Shown here piece by piece: positions 51,901 to 63,412 of a stretch of DNA of 64,000 nucleotides. The number at the start of each line of letters is the position of its first letter. Within the stretch, counting starts at the first letter, position 1. Below the pieces are notes generated by a model. It saw only the letters and a list, made by a program, of their open reading frames with translations, did not search any database and was not told where the DNA came from. The translations under genes were made by a program, and so were the position numbers. Location of the stretch: positions 9,548,001-9,612,000 of the forward strand of contig CAVNZM010000003.1 in NCBI GenBank assembly GCA_963693365.1, read 5' to 3'. This DNA comes from Amoebidium appalachense (taxonomy: Eukaryota > Ichthyosporea).

Positions 51901-53372
51901 TTACACATTCTCCGTCAACATTTCAACAATCTTGTGTGAGCTCTCTGGAGGAGGGGGTGTTGTTCGTTTTGGCTCGGGGTCTCCCAAATCCTCTCTCACC
52001 TCCCCGATAGCCTTGGCCCCACACCACACACAGTTCACGGGTTCGCACGCAATACACCCTGGAATCTCAACCGTTACCACCTCCTCCCCACCACCACAAA
52101 CGGGGCATGTGAAGGTGTGTGTGGTGGTGGTGTAGCCGATCTCGGTAAAGTGTTCCTGTTGCTGAAGCTCTTCGATGTATGTGCTGGCGTGCTTGAACCT
52201 GGAAGGGTGAGGTGCGTGTATCAGGTTTTTCATTCAATGTCGCGCCCTATATATTATATATTACTTCATTTCCAAGACCTTTTCATTCCCTCCACCCTCC
52301 TTTTTTTTCGTTTCTTTTTCTTTTTTTTAAAAAAAAGTTTCTTGTTATTTTTTTTTTTTTGGTTTGTGTATATGGGAAGGTCAGGTGCGTACCGGTGACA
52401 GGGGGTATTGGGTGGAGGACAAGGTGGAGGACGGGTGGGATGGGGTGGGCCCCGGGCGGGAGAGGGGGAGGGGGGGAGATGGGGGAGGAGGGGGCTGGGG
52501 GCCGGGAGGGGGGGAGGGGGGTGGGAGGGGACGAGGGAGGGCATGTGGATGGGGAAGGGCATTTTTTTCATTGCCTCCACCCACCTTTTTTAAAAATGTT
52601 TTCATCTTTTGGGTTTGTGTATATGGGAATGTCGGGTGGGTGGCGGGGGGGGGATTGAGAGATAGATGCTGGAGGACGGGTGGGATGGGGTGGGCCCTGG
52701 GTCGGGGGGAGGGGGGGGGGGGGGGGGGGGGTTAGGGGGGGTGGTGGAGGGGGGGGGGGGGGGGGTGGGAGCTGGGGGCTGGGGGGAGGGGAGGAGGGTA
52801 TGTGGGTGGGGAAGGACAGGAAGGAGGGGGGGGGGGGGGGGGGGGGGCTGGGGTAAGCGGGGGAAGGGGAGGGTTTAGAGATTGGTAGAGCACAGAGTCT
52901 CCACAAGGGAGCCCCGGGAAGGTTAAATCGAAATACTCTGGTAGGTATTTCTGGCCTGGTGGTGTCAGACTCTGTAAACAAAACCTTAATACACCGTAAG
53001 TTCTTTTCTTCAGCAAACGTTGATATGTAAAGCAGATTCAGAGAAACACGCGCACGGACACACCCTAGTGGTTGCTACCGTTGACAACACATCACACACA
53101 CAGACACTTACATGACCTGTGCAAATCAACCCAAGAGCCAAGCCTGTTACTCACTGCACCTGTCACATAGTACTCTCAAATACGCACCAATAGAGGTGCA
53201 ATAGAAGAAGCAAAAAAGGGGGAAAGAAGAAAAACAAAATACGATACCTCTTGCCTGTCAGAGTGGTAGCACCAGCCCGCCGCAGAACACCACCGATTTG
53301 CCCTCCTCTGATCACGTGCACGGCCATTGGGCGGGTTGCCTTGCACGTGACTTTGACCAACGTGCGTAGCAT
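51901..53372 (-). CDS. Zinc-ribbon protein A, 140 residues, two exons
   Basis: Exon 1 53248-53372 (ATG 53372, GAG|GTATCG donor) and exon 2 51901-52198 (CCAG|GTTC acceptor, TAA at 51901-51903) join in phase 2 to 423 bases. Residues 1-42 are basic with no acidic residue (MLRTLVKVTCKATRPMAV), like a mitochondrial presequence. A zinc ribbon follows: CPVC at 73-76 and CVWC at 98-101, 21 residues apart, plus an extra C90/C93 pair. The C-terminal tail has RTTPPPPE. It is a tandem paralogue of 55135-55952, with the intron at the same position and phase. Function unknown; a small organellar metal-binding protein is my inference. Confidence 0.75.
52199..53247 (-). other. Intron of zinc-ribbon gene A, with internal duplication
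   Basis: GT-AG intron. Two related segments, about 52262-52460 and 52560-52700, share CCTCCACCC, GGTTTGTGTATATGGGAA and GGAGGACGGGTGGGATGGGG. G-runs at about 52711-52730, 52749-52764 and 52828-52847. Confidence 0.6.
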
Positions 53373-55134
53373 GGTTGGGTTGACGTATACACACAGTATT
53401 GTAGGCGTCCGTTCAACTTGTATATAGAATTCTCTAATGAGGTGAATCTGATATGGTGATGGCGCGGAAGCTCGAAGGGAAAGAGGGAGGAGGTGGTAAA
53501 GGGGGGAAAAAACGAAAGGAGGCTAAATTCGGGCACGGTGGAATTAATTATGGGGGGAAAAAAAATTAGTTGGTTCACCCAAGTGGGCTGCCTCTTAAGT
53601 GACTGAATCAGGTTTCCTGTATGCACATATGCCTTTGATATGCAAGAGTCACCACAAAATTCAAAAAGGAGAAGCTTCAGAAACACGCACTTTCGGGGTT
53701 TGTGCTCTAATAAACTTCTGGACACTTCCAATGACACACAGCAACCGTAAGCTTAGGACCTGGCGCAGCGTAGGTGTGCGTGTGACACGTATGTATCGTG
53801 GGTGCGGACTCATGCGCCGATCTGATCCGACAAATTGTTTGACGGTTTAAGTATTTAGACTGTATCGTGTGCCGGCGGTGCAGTGTGCTTCACCGGCGCA
53901 ACCTCCCAACCCCCCCTCCCCCTCCCCCTCCCCCCTTCTCCCCCCTTCCTCCCTCCTCCCCTTCCCCCCCCTCCCCCCCTCCACCACCACCACACATGAT
54001 ACGCGTATACACACACCTAGGCCTTCCCAACATTAGTAAGAGGCAGAATGGTTAGTAAGAAGCGGAATAATTGGTGAGAGGAGGGATGAGATGCATGCTC
54101 ATTATTTATTGATAAGGACATTACCAAATAACTCCCCCCCCCCCCCCCCCCCCCTTTCCGGTACACATGCAAATGTTGAAAGCCAAATGTAAGATTCCAG
54201 ATTCTGGCTTAACTATTTTTCCACTGCTGCATAGACACGAACCGTTGTGACATTTCTTACCCCCTCCCCCCCCCCCCCCCCCCCCCCCCCCCTCCCCCCT
54301 CCCCTTCCCCCCCCCCCCTCCCCCTCCTCCCACCCCTCCGTTCCCATTTTTTGGTTCCTCGGATGCATGTGTCCTTTTGCCCCAAGTGTTTACTACTGGT
54401 TCCTTCTCGTGTTTAGTCATCCCCCCCCCCCCCCCCCCTCTCCAGGACCATCTCCCCTCCCCACCCACCCACCCATCCCGCTCTTCCTGCCCAGTGGTGC
54501 ACGTGTGCATGCATGTGCATGTGTGCGTGTTTGCTTGCGTGTGTGCGTGTGAGGGGGAAGAGGGAGGGGGGGGGGGGGGAGGGGGGGGGGGGATGGGGGG
54601 AGGAAGAGGAGGGCAGTGGCTGCAAAAGCAACAACAATGCCGTCAGTGTTATATTCATGACTTTTTCTTAAAAGAAAAAAAAACGGATCACTGCATGCAG
54701 GTCAAACTGGCCTCTTGTGGCAGGTATTGTTTTTGGTGAGGCTCATAATTATAATGCGTCGTCCAGACACAGTTTCACAGTTTGTGTGGAAATTATTTTC
54801 ACCGAGGCATATGGTCAATTTATTCCATGAATATGTGTTGCACTTGCGATGTGCACACGTGAAAGCTCGTGCACACATGCCCAGTCTGCACACGAGCACT
54901 GCAACATAGATGATTATTGTGGCACATACCGGGTGTATTTAAGAATAAAAATTCCGTAGCTTGTGACCAACAAAGGTTCTAGAACAAGCCTTCCATGTGC
55001 ACGTGGTGCAGTATTTTGCAATGTTGAGCAGGTAACAAACATTCAAGCTCTTCACTTTACTACTTAAAAGTTTTTTTTCATCAAGGCCAATAAAGCCTTC
55101 ATTTCACCGATTCGGAAAATACTCGAGCTCACCA
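53373..55134. other. Spacer between the two zinc-ribbon genes
   Basis: No gene seen. Pyrimidine-rich stretches at about 53908-53985 and 54260-54335, C-runs near 54136-54154 and 54421-54438, G-runs near 54568-54592; the remainder is AT-richer unique DNA. Confidence 0.5.
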
Positions 55135-55952
55135 TTACTTCTTTTTGATGGTATCAATCACTTTGTGCATATTTTCAGGAGGGGGCGGTGTTGTTCTCTC
55201 CGGGTGAGGGACACCCATATCGTCTCTGACACTCCCAATGCTCTTTGCCCCACACCACGCACAGTCCACATCTTCAAACGAAGCGAACCCAGGGGTGGTG
55301 GATGTTTCCACGTCCTGCCCTCCACCACAAACGGGGCAAACGAAGGAGTACTCTCTTGTGTCGCATTCTCCATAGCTTCCGTCGTCCATGAATGCGTAGG
55401 TTGGGAGCTGGTCTTTGATCCTGCATATCAAGATTACTACAGTTACCATTTCGAACCTAACTTACTGGATGCCAAGTTAACATGACGCAAATGTGGTTGT
55501 GTTAGAGGTGTGAAGGCTTGTTTGTAGTTAGAAGGAAGGCGAGGGGAGAGAAAGGGAGAGAGGGAAATAGGCAGAGAGGCAAGGAGGCAGGGAGGCAGAG
55601 TGGGAGAGGCGGAGAGGGGGAGAGAGGAAGCAAGGGAGAGAGGGATCCGGAGCGAGGGAGGGAGGGAGAGAGGGAGCGAGGGAGCGAGGGAGAGAGGGAG
55701 GGAGGGAGCGAGGGAGCGAGGGAGCGACGGAGCGAGGGAGTGAGGGAGAGAGCCTCAGGGCGAGAGGGCGAGAGGGAGAGAGGGAATGGAGACTTGCCTG
55801 CCCCCTTTGGAGCGAGCGAGGGTTGAAGACACCTTCAGTCCGGCAACACCCCATCGCTCGTTGGTAGCCGGACACATGGGCCTCCAGGTTTGCCCTCCTC
55901 GAACCACGTGCACGGTGGCCATGCACGTGACTCGAGCAAATGTGCGCAGCAT
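55135..55952 (-). CDS. Zinc-ribbon protein B, 146 residues, two exons
   Basis: Exon 1 55798-55952 (ATG 55952) and exon 2 55135-55420 (GCAG|GATC acceptor, TAA at 55135-55137) join in phase 2 to 441 bases. The donor matching the paralogue's phase is CAG|GCAAGT, a GC donor with otherwise perfect consensus. N-terminus MLRTFARVTCMATVHVVRGG parallels gene A. Zinc ribbon CPVC (80-83) and CAWC (105-108) with the same 21-residue spacing; gene A's extra Cys pair is absent. Tail RTTPPPPENMHKV. Arose by tandem duplication with gene A; function unknown. Confidence 0.75.
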
Positions 55953-56927
55953 GATGGTGTGTTTTGGGACTTTCGAAGCCCTCGTGGGTTTACACAGGAT
56001 ACGCTGTAGATAGGTGTGCGTGCGTATGCGTATAAAGAGATAAAGTTACAAACAGGCCCCTAGGCTAGGTTGTATGTATACATGTAGGCAATTACAACCG
56101 CTCCACTTGTTGAAAAGCCTTAGCATACATGTATGCATTTAGGTTTGAGCAAAGCCTTTCTTGCGCCGTTGTTTTGAACTGTGACAGGACGGTCAGGCCC
56201 CGTGTTTTATAGTCAAAGTGATAGTGAGTCAGACCTGGGTGATGTGTGCGGAGCGTTAACTTACGTAAATCCGTGGTATTATGTTCATGCTTTGTAGTGT
56301 TAGCTATCAACCCTGTGACTGAACCACGTAAGCGCTAGTATCGACATGTCACACCGTGCTACGTAGCAGACGTAGCAAAATTTGGCTATATACCCTGAAT
56401 CTTTCCCAGCTGTCATACGGCGTATGGACAGGTGCGTCACCCACATTATGGGCCTAGCTGTGAGCCCCAGATCTACACAGACGCCATGTCAATATGCAAG
56501 GCACAACAAGTGATCGACAGGCCAATTGCAACGTTAACGTGACACTTTATGACCAAAGAAAGCTGCTGACTCACTTTTTTGTTATAATTATGTATGTAAA
56601 TCGCAACAGCCACAATCCTTGACAACATTGATAACTGTGCGTCATGCTGCGTACGCTTCATGCGCATGCCACGTGCACACTTTATTTAGACAGTGTTATG
56701 TATCTTCTGACACTGGCATGCATGCAAACATAGTTGAAAACATAAAAATATGTAGATGCCCATAGCTTGCTTGCACGGGGCTGACAGCTGCAGTTGAAAA
56801 CATAAAAATATGTAGATGCCCATAGCTTGCACGGGGCTGACAGCTGCAGTTGAAAACATAAAAATATGTAGATGCCCATAGCTTGCAACACGGGGCTGAC
56901 AGCTGCAGTTTGGTAGGGTACGGTCCA

Positions 56928-56961
<34 letters not shown>

Positions 56962-57593
56962 AGTTGGCGAAAACGAGCCAATCAAGTGGGCGATACACAA
57001 TTGTCTCCTTACACTCTTTATTTTTAGTGTTATCCAATTATATCAAGATTCTTGGCTAAATATCGTCAAAATTATAAATAATTTTTTTGGATACTATGAA
57101 ATGTTCAACAGGAACATAAAAGTCTTGCTGCTTCTAAAAAACACATGTAAAACACAAGAGAAAGAAAGGCTAAACAAAAATTTATTTCAAGTATGGATTT
57201 TTGCGTTCTTTTTTTTGATAGGTAATGAGAGTCTACACATCGAAAGAGTTAAAGTTAAACGTACGGGATATGATCTTGCAATTTAGTCACCCCCTGCTGG
57301 TATACCCCCCATACCTAAGACTGGTCTCTCACGCAATAAAAAGTGTGTAAACCCCTGGTCTCTCTTTGCCTCAAGGGAGTAAACAGCAAACCCCGTTTTG
57401 GTATGTTTGTTTTTGCCTTTTTCAGCAGCGACCGGCGCTTCGAACTTCGAAGGCCTTCCCCTCCTCTGAAAGGTTTGCCGAAGTTGTGCGTGTGCCTTCT
57501 CCCTTCCTTGCGACGGAAGCACTCAGTCAACAGTACCACACACCAGTAGGCCTGTCTGTCGATCGCACTGCAAATATTAAAAACCAAGCAAAC
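55953..57593. other. Intergenic
   Basis: No gene seen apart from a minisatellite at 56732-56907 and a G-run of about 30 bases at 56931-56960. The stretch just before 57594 is open in frame with the downstream exon but has no ATG, so is read as a leader. Confidence 0.5.
56732..56907. repeat. Minisatellite, three copies of 56-60 bp
   Basis: AGTTGAAAACATAAAAATAT starts at about 56732, 56793 and 56849; each unit ends GGGGCTGACAGCTGC. Length differences come from GCTTGC, GCTTGCTTGC and GCTTGCAACA variants at one internal point. Confidence 0.9.
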
Positions 57594-59331
57594 ATGAAGT
57601 GCACGTTCAACGCTTTGGCTCCTGTGCCCGAGCTCCCGCCCAATCTTGACTTGTGGACTGACCCTGACCACAACCTTCTGGGTGTTGTGCACGTAGCCTG
57701 TCTAAAGGGCGATAAGGTGATTACCCCTCCCCCCCCCCCCCCCTCTCCCCCCCCCCTCTCCCCCCCCCCCCCACCCCCCACCCCCCCTCTCCTCCCCACC
57801 CCCCCACCCTTCTTTGTTGCCATGATCCCTCTATTCCCACACACGCCACCCTTTCCCTCGTCTTTTAACACGTCACTACTACTCCGCCACTCTCTCTGCG
57901 TTTTTTGCAACAATCCACTGCCCTGCCCCTCTCCCCTCCTCCCCACCCCCTCTTCCCCCCTTACCTCTCACCCCCGCCCTCCCCCCCCCATCTCTACGCG
58001 CGTCACTTTTTTCCCTCCCGTATTGCCCTTCGTTCTCTAAACCGCCTCTTAACCAGAACCGTCTTGTTTTCACCATCGTTTCTTGCTCCGTCAATAATCT
58101 TCGTAGTCCCGCACACAGATGTAAGCCTCCACACACAAAACGTTCATTCCCTTTCGTTTCACATCACAAAAGTTGCTGCCCTCCACTTTCCCCGCAAGCA
58201 CAAACACACTCAGACAATTACATTTTTCTCCCTTGACGTTTTCTTCCCTTCAAGGTATCCAATCTAATCCTGTGTTCAACCAAAGCTAGATCTTTTCTCA
58301 CCCACCTGTCCCCCCTCCTCCCCCCTCCCCCCCCCCCCCTCCCCGGGCTCCCCGGTTCCATGTTACCTCTGCCGACGGTTTTTTCATTATGCAGCTGCCA
58401 ACCGAAGGGGTCGTTGTTGCTGTTGTGGATGGCCCAACAGAAAGCTTTCTATTAGCTGTGCTGGGCGACAGTATTCAGCCCGTTCAGGTTTTGTACCTGA
58501 ACCCCCCCCCCCCCCCCCCCCCCGTTTTCTGCCGCTGTGTTGGCGTTTTTTTTTGGGGGAGTGTTATGGACATGTAGCTACTCACAGTTTGTCACAACGC
58601 ACATACAACCCCCCACTCGGACTATCGATTTGGCATTTTTCAAGCCCAAAGCAATGGGTGATACCATGTTTCCGGCTGACATCCAGGGGCATAGCTTTCC
58701 GTTCGAAGACGTTAAAGTTCCGCCGTAGTAAGGGTGTTACTACCCTGCGGCGTGGGTCAAATCTCATATTTTCCCCTCTGATTCCGAATTCTGCGGCCTT
58801 CGGGACTTAAGTCTTTTCAGCTGGTGTAGTATGTTAGCCAGGGAAGTATCGAATTAGGTAGCGACGGGGGAGCTTCCTAGAAGCCCCGTCTCCTGAGTTC
58901 CTATCTATATTTTTCTTGCTTCTGCTTACTGCTGCAACTTTAACCCCCGGCCTTTCCCACTGCCCTTGCCTGCATAAGTAACCCTGCTCGTCTCTGATCA
59001 AGACGGGTGACCTACCCATGTTCAAGTGAAACAGTATCTGAGTTGGGTTTCGGTAACGAGGTGAATAGGTCGAAACTCGGGTACTGTGGATGACGTGCCC
59101 CCCCCCTGAGGATGGGCTCTGCTTATTATGTGTACTCATTATGTATGGCTTGCATTCTGCATCGTGTTATCCGTTTGTTCTTGTGTACTTCGTACTTTTT
59201 GACGCATTCAAACCCCCCCCCCCCCCCCCTCTCTATCCCACTTAACCGTTTCCTGTTCTCCTTTTGCCGCAGATTTGCTCCTCTCGTTCCCACCGTTTGA
59301 TAAGCTTGAACACTACCTCAGTCTCGAGGAT

Positions 59332-59366
<35 letters not shown>

Positions 59367-60138
59367 CCCGCCCCCGCTTTCTCCGATGCAAGAAGATGGC
59401 GGAGGCAGAGGGAAGGAAGAGAAGGAGTCAGTGGGATGAGGGGTTTGGGGGTAGGGCCAGTCTTTGGACGGTTTGATCTATTCCCTCTTTCCGACTTAAT
59501 TGATTTTGCGTTTGTTTTCCCTTTCTTTCCTTCCGAAGCAGGCATTTGCTGGTGGGCTGTAGGGTAGGCGAGGGGAAGAGGGGGGTGGGGGGGGGGGAGA
59601 AGGGGGGAAGAGCAGGTAAGGGAAAGATGAACAAGTTGAGTTATTCTGATGGGTGGGTGGATGAGGGGGGCAGGGGTGTTAGGGACAAATTTGATCAATT
59701 CTTGCCGTGTGGAAGTGGGTGATGAAATAACAAAATTTCAAGGGTTGGGTACCGGATAGGCGAGCCCGAGGGTTTTTTTTTTTTTGAGAGGGGGGGGGGG
59801 GGGGGGGGGGGGGGGGAGGGGGTATATCATCATATTAGAAATATGGACCAAAATATTCGTCTGATTTTTCCCCCCTATTTTTCCAGGTTCCCACTGGCGT
59901 TCTCTCAACCAATGACATTGAAGATGCATGGACAGCCACCCCCGACGGCCTTCTCCTATTGGCTAAGGGGGCGGTGTGGCTTGCCAAATTAGGCAGTTGC
60001 CAAAACGGGCAATATGAGGCCTCTCTGAGCAGACTTTTGGATCTGCCTGCGGGCGCACGGGAGGTGGTGGCGACTTGGGTGGAGGGATGTGGGCCGGTGG
60101 TGGCTGTGATGGAGGAGAGAGGGCTGAAGGATGTGGAG
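57594..60138 (+). CDS. Unknown gene, three 5' exons
   Basis: Exons 57594-57716 (ATG; MKCTFNALAPVPELPP...), 58395-58487 (LPTEGVVVAVVDGPTESF...) and 59887-60138 (VPTGVLSTNDIEDAW... to LKDVE). All junctions are phase 0 with good sites (AAG|GTGATT, ATGCAG|CTG, CAG|GTTTTG, TTCCAG|GTT, GAG|GTGGGT). They give 156 residues without a stop, so more exons should follow. Alternating short hydrophobic strands (VVVAVVDG, LLLLAKGAVWLAKL, GPVVAVMEE) resemble blades of a beta-propeller, but I recognise no family. A possible later exon near 61165-61242 does not fit the phase with certainty. Intron 2 holds a full copy of the dispersed repeat. Confidence 0.65.
58615..59214 (+). repeat. Dispersed repeat copy e (full length, ~600 bp)
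   Basis: Starts ACTCGGACTATCG, as does copy f at 63413, and ends GACGCATTCAAAC followed by a C-run. No convincing ORF; frames on the minus strand recur only because the repeat does. A shared 3' end with variable 5' ends across the family suggests target-primed reverse transcription (SINE or LINE 3' end). Confidence 0.88.
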
Positions 60139-60197
60139 GTGGGTGTGTTTGGGATGTGTGTGTGTGTGTGGGTGGGTGGTGGGTGGCGCACGCGCGG

Positions 60198-60234
<37 letters not shown>

Positions 60235-60453
60235 GGGAGGGAGGGAGGGAGCGAGGGTAGGTCGGAGGGTGGGGGTTAGGGGAGGGAAGGGGGTGGAGTA
60301 GGTGGGTGGATGTGTGCATGTGTGTGTGTGTGTGAGTCTGTGTGTGTCGGGGGGAGAGGGGGGAAACAGGGGGGGGGGGGGGCGAAGAAGGAGGGTGAGA
60401 TTGTTCGTGGTGGTGAGTTGATGGGGAAATTGTGTGTGTGGATATGGTCGGGA

Positions 60454-60498
<45 letters not shown>

Positions 60499-60611
60499 CG
60501 GAGGGGGAGGGGCGGGGAGGTGGTTCGGAAAAGAAGAAAGAAGGTAAATCTCGTGGCCAAAAGGGGAAGGAGGTGGTGAGTAAGTTTTGTTTTGGGTAAT
60601 TGTGCATTAAG

Positions 60612-60898
60612 GTATGCATACATGCCGAAGAATATGAATGTCAGCAATCAGGGATATATCTTTGTCCGGAATGGGTCTGTGTCTAGCAAAGCATAAAGTT
60701 AACCTGTTCGAGCCGGCACAGTTGTTTTGTCCGTGTGGCGGACACAACCGAAACTGTATGCATACATGCCGAAGAATATGAATGTCAGCAATCAGGGATA
60801 TATCTTTGTCCGGAATGGGTCTGTGTCTAGCAAAGCATAAAGTTAACCTGTTCGAGCCGGCACAGTTGTTTTGTCCGTGTGGCGGACACAACCGAAAC
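60612..60898. repeat. Exact 144-bp tandem duplication
   Basis: GTATGCATACATGCCGAAG starts at 60612 and 60756; the two units look identical to the last base. Period divisible by 3, so a repeated minus-strand frame appears, but it is not supported as a gene. The unit ends TCCGTGTGGCGGACACAAC, which contains the stem TCCG/CGGA. Confidence 0.93.
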
Positions 60899-61554
60899 AA
60901 GTCCAGTGCAGCTCAAAATCAATAGACAAAGCCCAAATAAATTGTATACGCCGACAGGTATGTGTCTTATATACATTTTCTTATAAGTGGGTTTTGCGAA
61001 AATATCATTATTTCATATACTTTTCCTATGTGTTTCTGTAGCGACCTCAGACATTTTGGAAACGTTTTTGAAGTTGCCATCGATGTGACTGAGCACAGCC
61101 AATCGGCTTTGTCGATTTCAACCATTTTCCCTTTTCATCCAATCAGACGTTTGTATTGACAGGGTTCGAAAATCAAGCTGTCAAGCGGCTCTTCGACAGC
61201 GTGGTGACAGTTACGCCATATACAAAGTATCAAATACTGAAGTAAAGTTATTTTTTTTATTTTTTTTTGGAAAACGCAAAGAACAGATATTCTTTTGGCT
61301 TTCCTGCAACTTTATTTTGCTGGTTCTCAATTTCATGCTGATATAAGAGCGCAAACGCCAGGGTCCCCAAAACTGATGTCGATCTAGGGAAACTGTCGGT
61401 GTGAACAGGTTAACATGGTGTCAGATTCGAAGCCCGCCTGCCCGGCTGGTGTGTGTTTGTATGGGGAGGGGGGGTTGATGCAATGTGTAGCCTGGGAATA
61501 ACATAGATGAGCGGAAGATGCCGTTTTGAAGGAGATCAGGGCTTGACCAATCGC
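60899..61554 (+). other. Possible exon region of the 57594 gene
   Basis: An acceptor-like TGACAG at 61158-61163 is followed by an open stretch reading FENQAVKRLFDSVVTVTPYT and on to TAA at about 61242. It looks protein-like and could be a terminal exon, but no donor in matching phase was found. Otherwise no gene seen. Confidence 0.25.
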
Positions 61555-61758
61555 CGCATCTCCCCCCGCCCCCCACCCCCCCCACCCCCCCCTCTCCCCC
61601 TCTTTCAGACCCTTATTGCATCATATCCATTCTTCCTATTGCTCTCGCTTCCCACTCATCTCCCCATCCCCCCACCCCCCCCCCCCCCCCCCCCTCCCTC
61701 CCCCCTCGCTACTCCCCGCCCTCACCCTTTCCCTCACCCTCCTCCCCCCTCCCCCCCC

Positions 61759-61793
<35 letters not shown>

Positions 61794-62301
61794 TACAAAA
61801 TGCACAGCTTTCTCGCCACACACCCGCACATATACCGTGGCGTTCACTCCTCTCACATACTCTCCATCATCACTAAAAAGATCAACACTCCCTAGTCCCC
61901 CACTCTATCCCGGTTCCCCCCCCCCCCCCCCCCCCTCCCCCCCTACCAGCCCCTACACCCCCCTCCCCCCCCCCCCCCCCCCCCCCCCCCCTCCCTCTCT
62001 CTCTCCCTCTCTCTCTCCCTCTCCCTCTCTCTCCCTCCCTCTCTCTCTCTCTGTCTCCCTCTCTCGCTCTCTTTCGTTCTCTCTCGTTCTCTCCCTCCCT
62101 CTCTCTCTCTCTCCCTCTCCCCCTCTCTCCCCCTCTCCCCCCCCCTTCCCCTCCCCCCCCCCCCCCCCCCCTCTCTCTCTCTCCCCCCGCTCCTTTTCCC
62201 AAACAATTCCCCCGCCGTTCTTCTTTCTCAGCCGGCTAGGTTTTTTGGGTTGCCTGGTAAGTTTTGAAATGGAGGTCTCGTCTCTGATCTGTCCACCACA
62301 G

Positions 62302-62340
<39 letters not shown>

Positions 62341-62365
62341 CCCTCCCTCCCTCCCCTCCCTTCCC

Positions 62366-62432
<67 letters not shown>

Positions 62433-62515
62433 CCCTTCTCCCCTCCCCCCCCCCCCCCCCTTCCCCTCCTACCTTCTTTTTCCCCCCCCTTCCCCCCCCC
62501 CCCCCCCCCCTGGCC
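61555..62515. repeat. Pyrimidine-strand tract of nearly 1 kb
   Basis: Plus strand almost wholly C and T except short islands near 61795-61915 and 62220-62303. Includes C-runs at about 61674-61694, 61762-61793, 61918-61935 and 62368-62399, and T-runs of 36 and 33 bases near 62305-62340 and 62400-62432. Confidence 0.9.
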
Positions 62516-62539
62516 AAACCCTGTATACACTCTTCTCAT

Positions 62540-62855
62540 CAGCAGGTCTCTAACCCACTCTGCAGAACGTTTTACGCATTTCTCCCCTCGGAGAACTTGG
62601 TCGTTGGTGCGTTTTTGTCTGACATCTAACGACTCTGCAGGGTCCCCTGAGACTACTGACACTCTAACATTCCCTCCCCTCTCTTACTTCCCCCCCCCCC
62701 CCCTCCCCCTTTCCCTCCTCCTTCCCCTCCCATTTTCTCTGCACACCCAACAGGTCTTAACCAGATCTGCACATCGTTAGTCACAATCTTCTCACATATA
62801 TGAGAGAATGATCGTATTGGTACGATTTGTCTAATATCTGACGATTCTGCAGCAT
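62540..62855. repeat. Diverged tandem duplication
   Basis: The segments 62540-62665 and 62748-62855 share AGGTCT..AACC, TCTGCA, TTGTCT.A.ATCT.ACGA and TCTGCAG in the same order; about 200 bases apart and clearly old. Confidence 0.5.

Positions 62856-63412
<557 letters not shown>

Noticed and set aside
52880-52969. Open stretch (LTPPGQKYLPEYFDL...) as an additional exon of zinc-ribbon gene A
   Set aside because: Exon 1 and the ribbon exon already join in correct phase, and the paralogue has no counterpart. I found no donor giving the needed phase. It might be a cassette exon, but the evidence is too thin.
58582-59139. Recurring minus-strand ORFs (also at 33635-33829 and 63305-63823) as a conserved protein family
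   Set aside because: They recur only because the DNA repeat recurs, differ by frame breaks between copies, and lie antisense to the element's 3'-anchored orientation.
60607-60900. Minus-strand ORF with an internal 48-residue repeat
   Set aside because: The repeat comes from the exact 144-bp DNA duplication. The frame has no other sign of coding.
61390-61440. tRNA-like B box near AGATTCGAAGCCC
   Set aside because: No matching A box or cloverleaf can be drawn around it. Similar GGTTCGAATTC at about 69 also lacks a tRNA fold.
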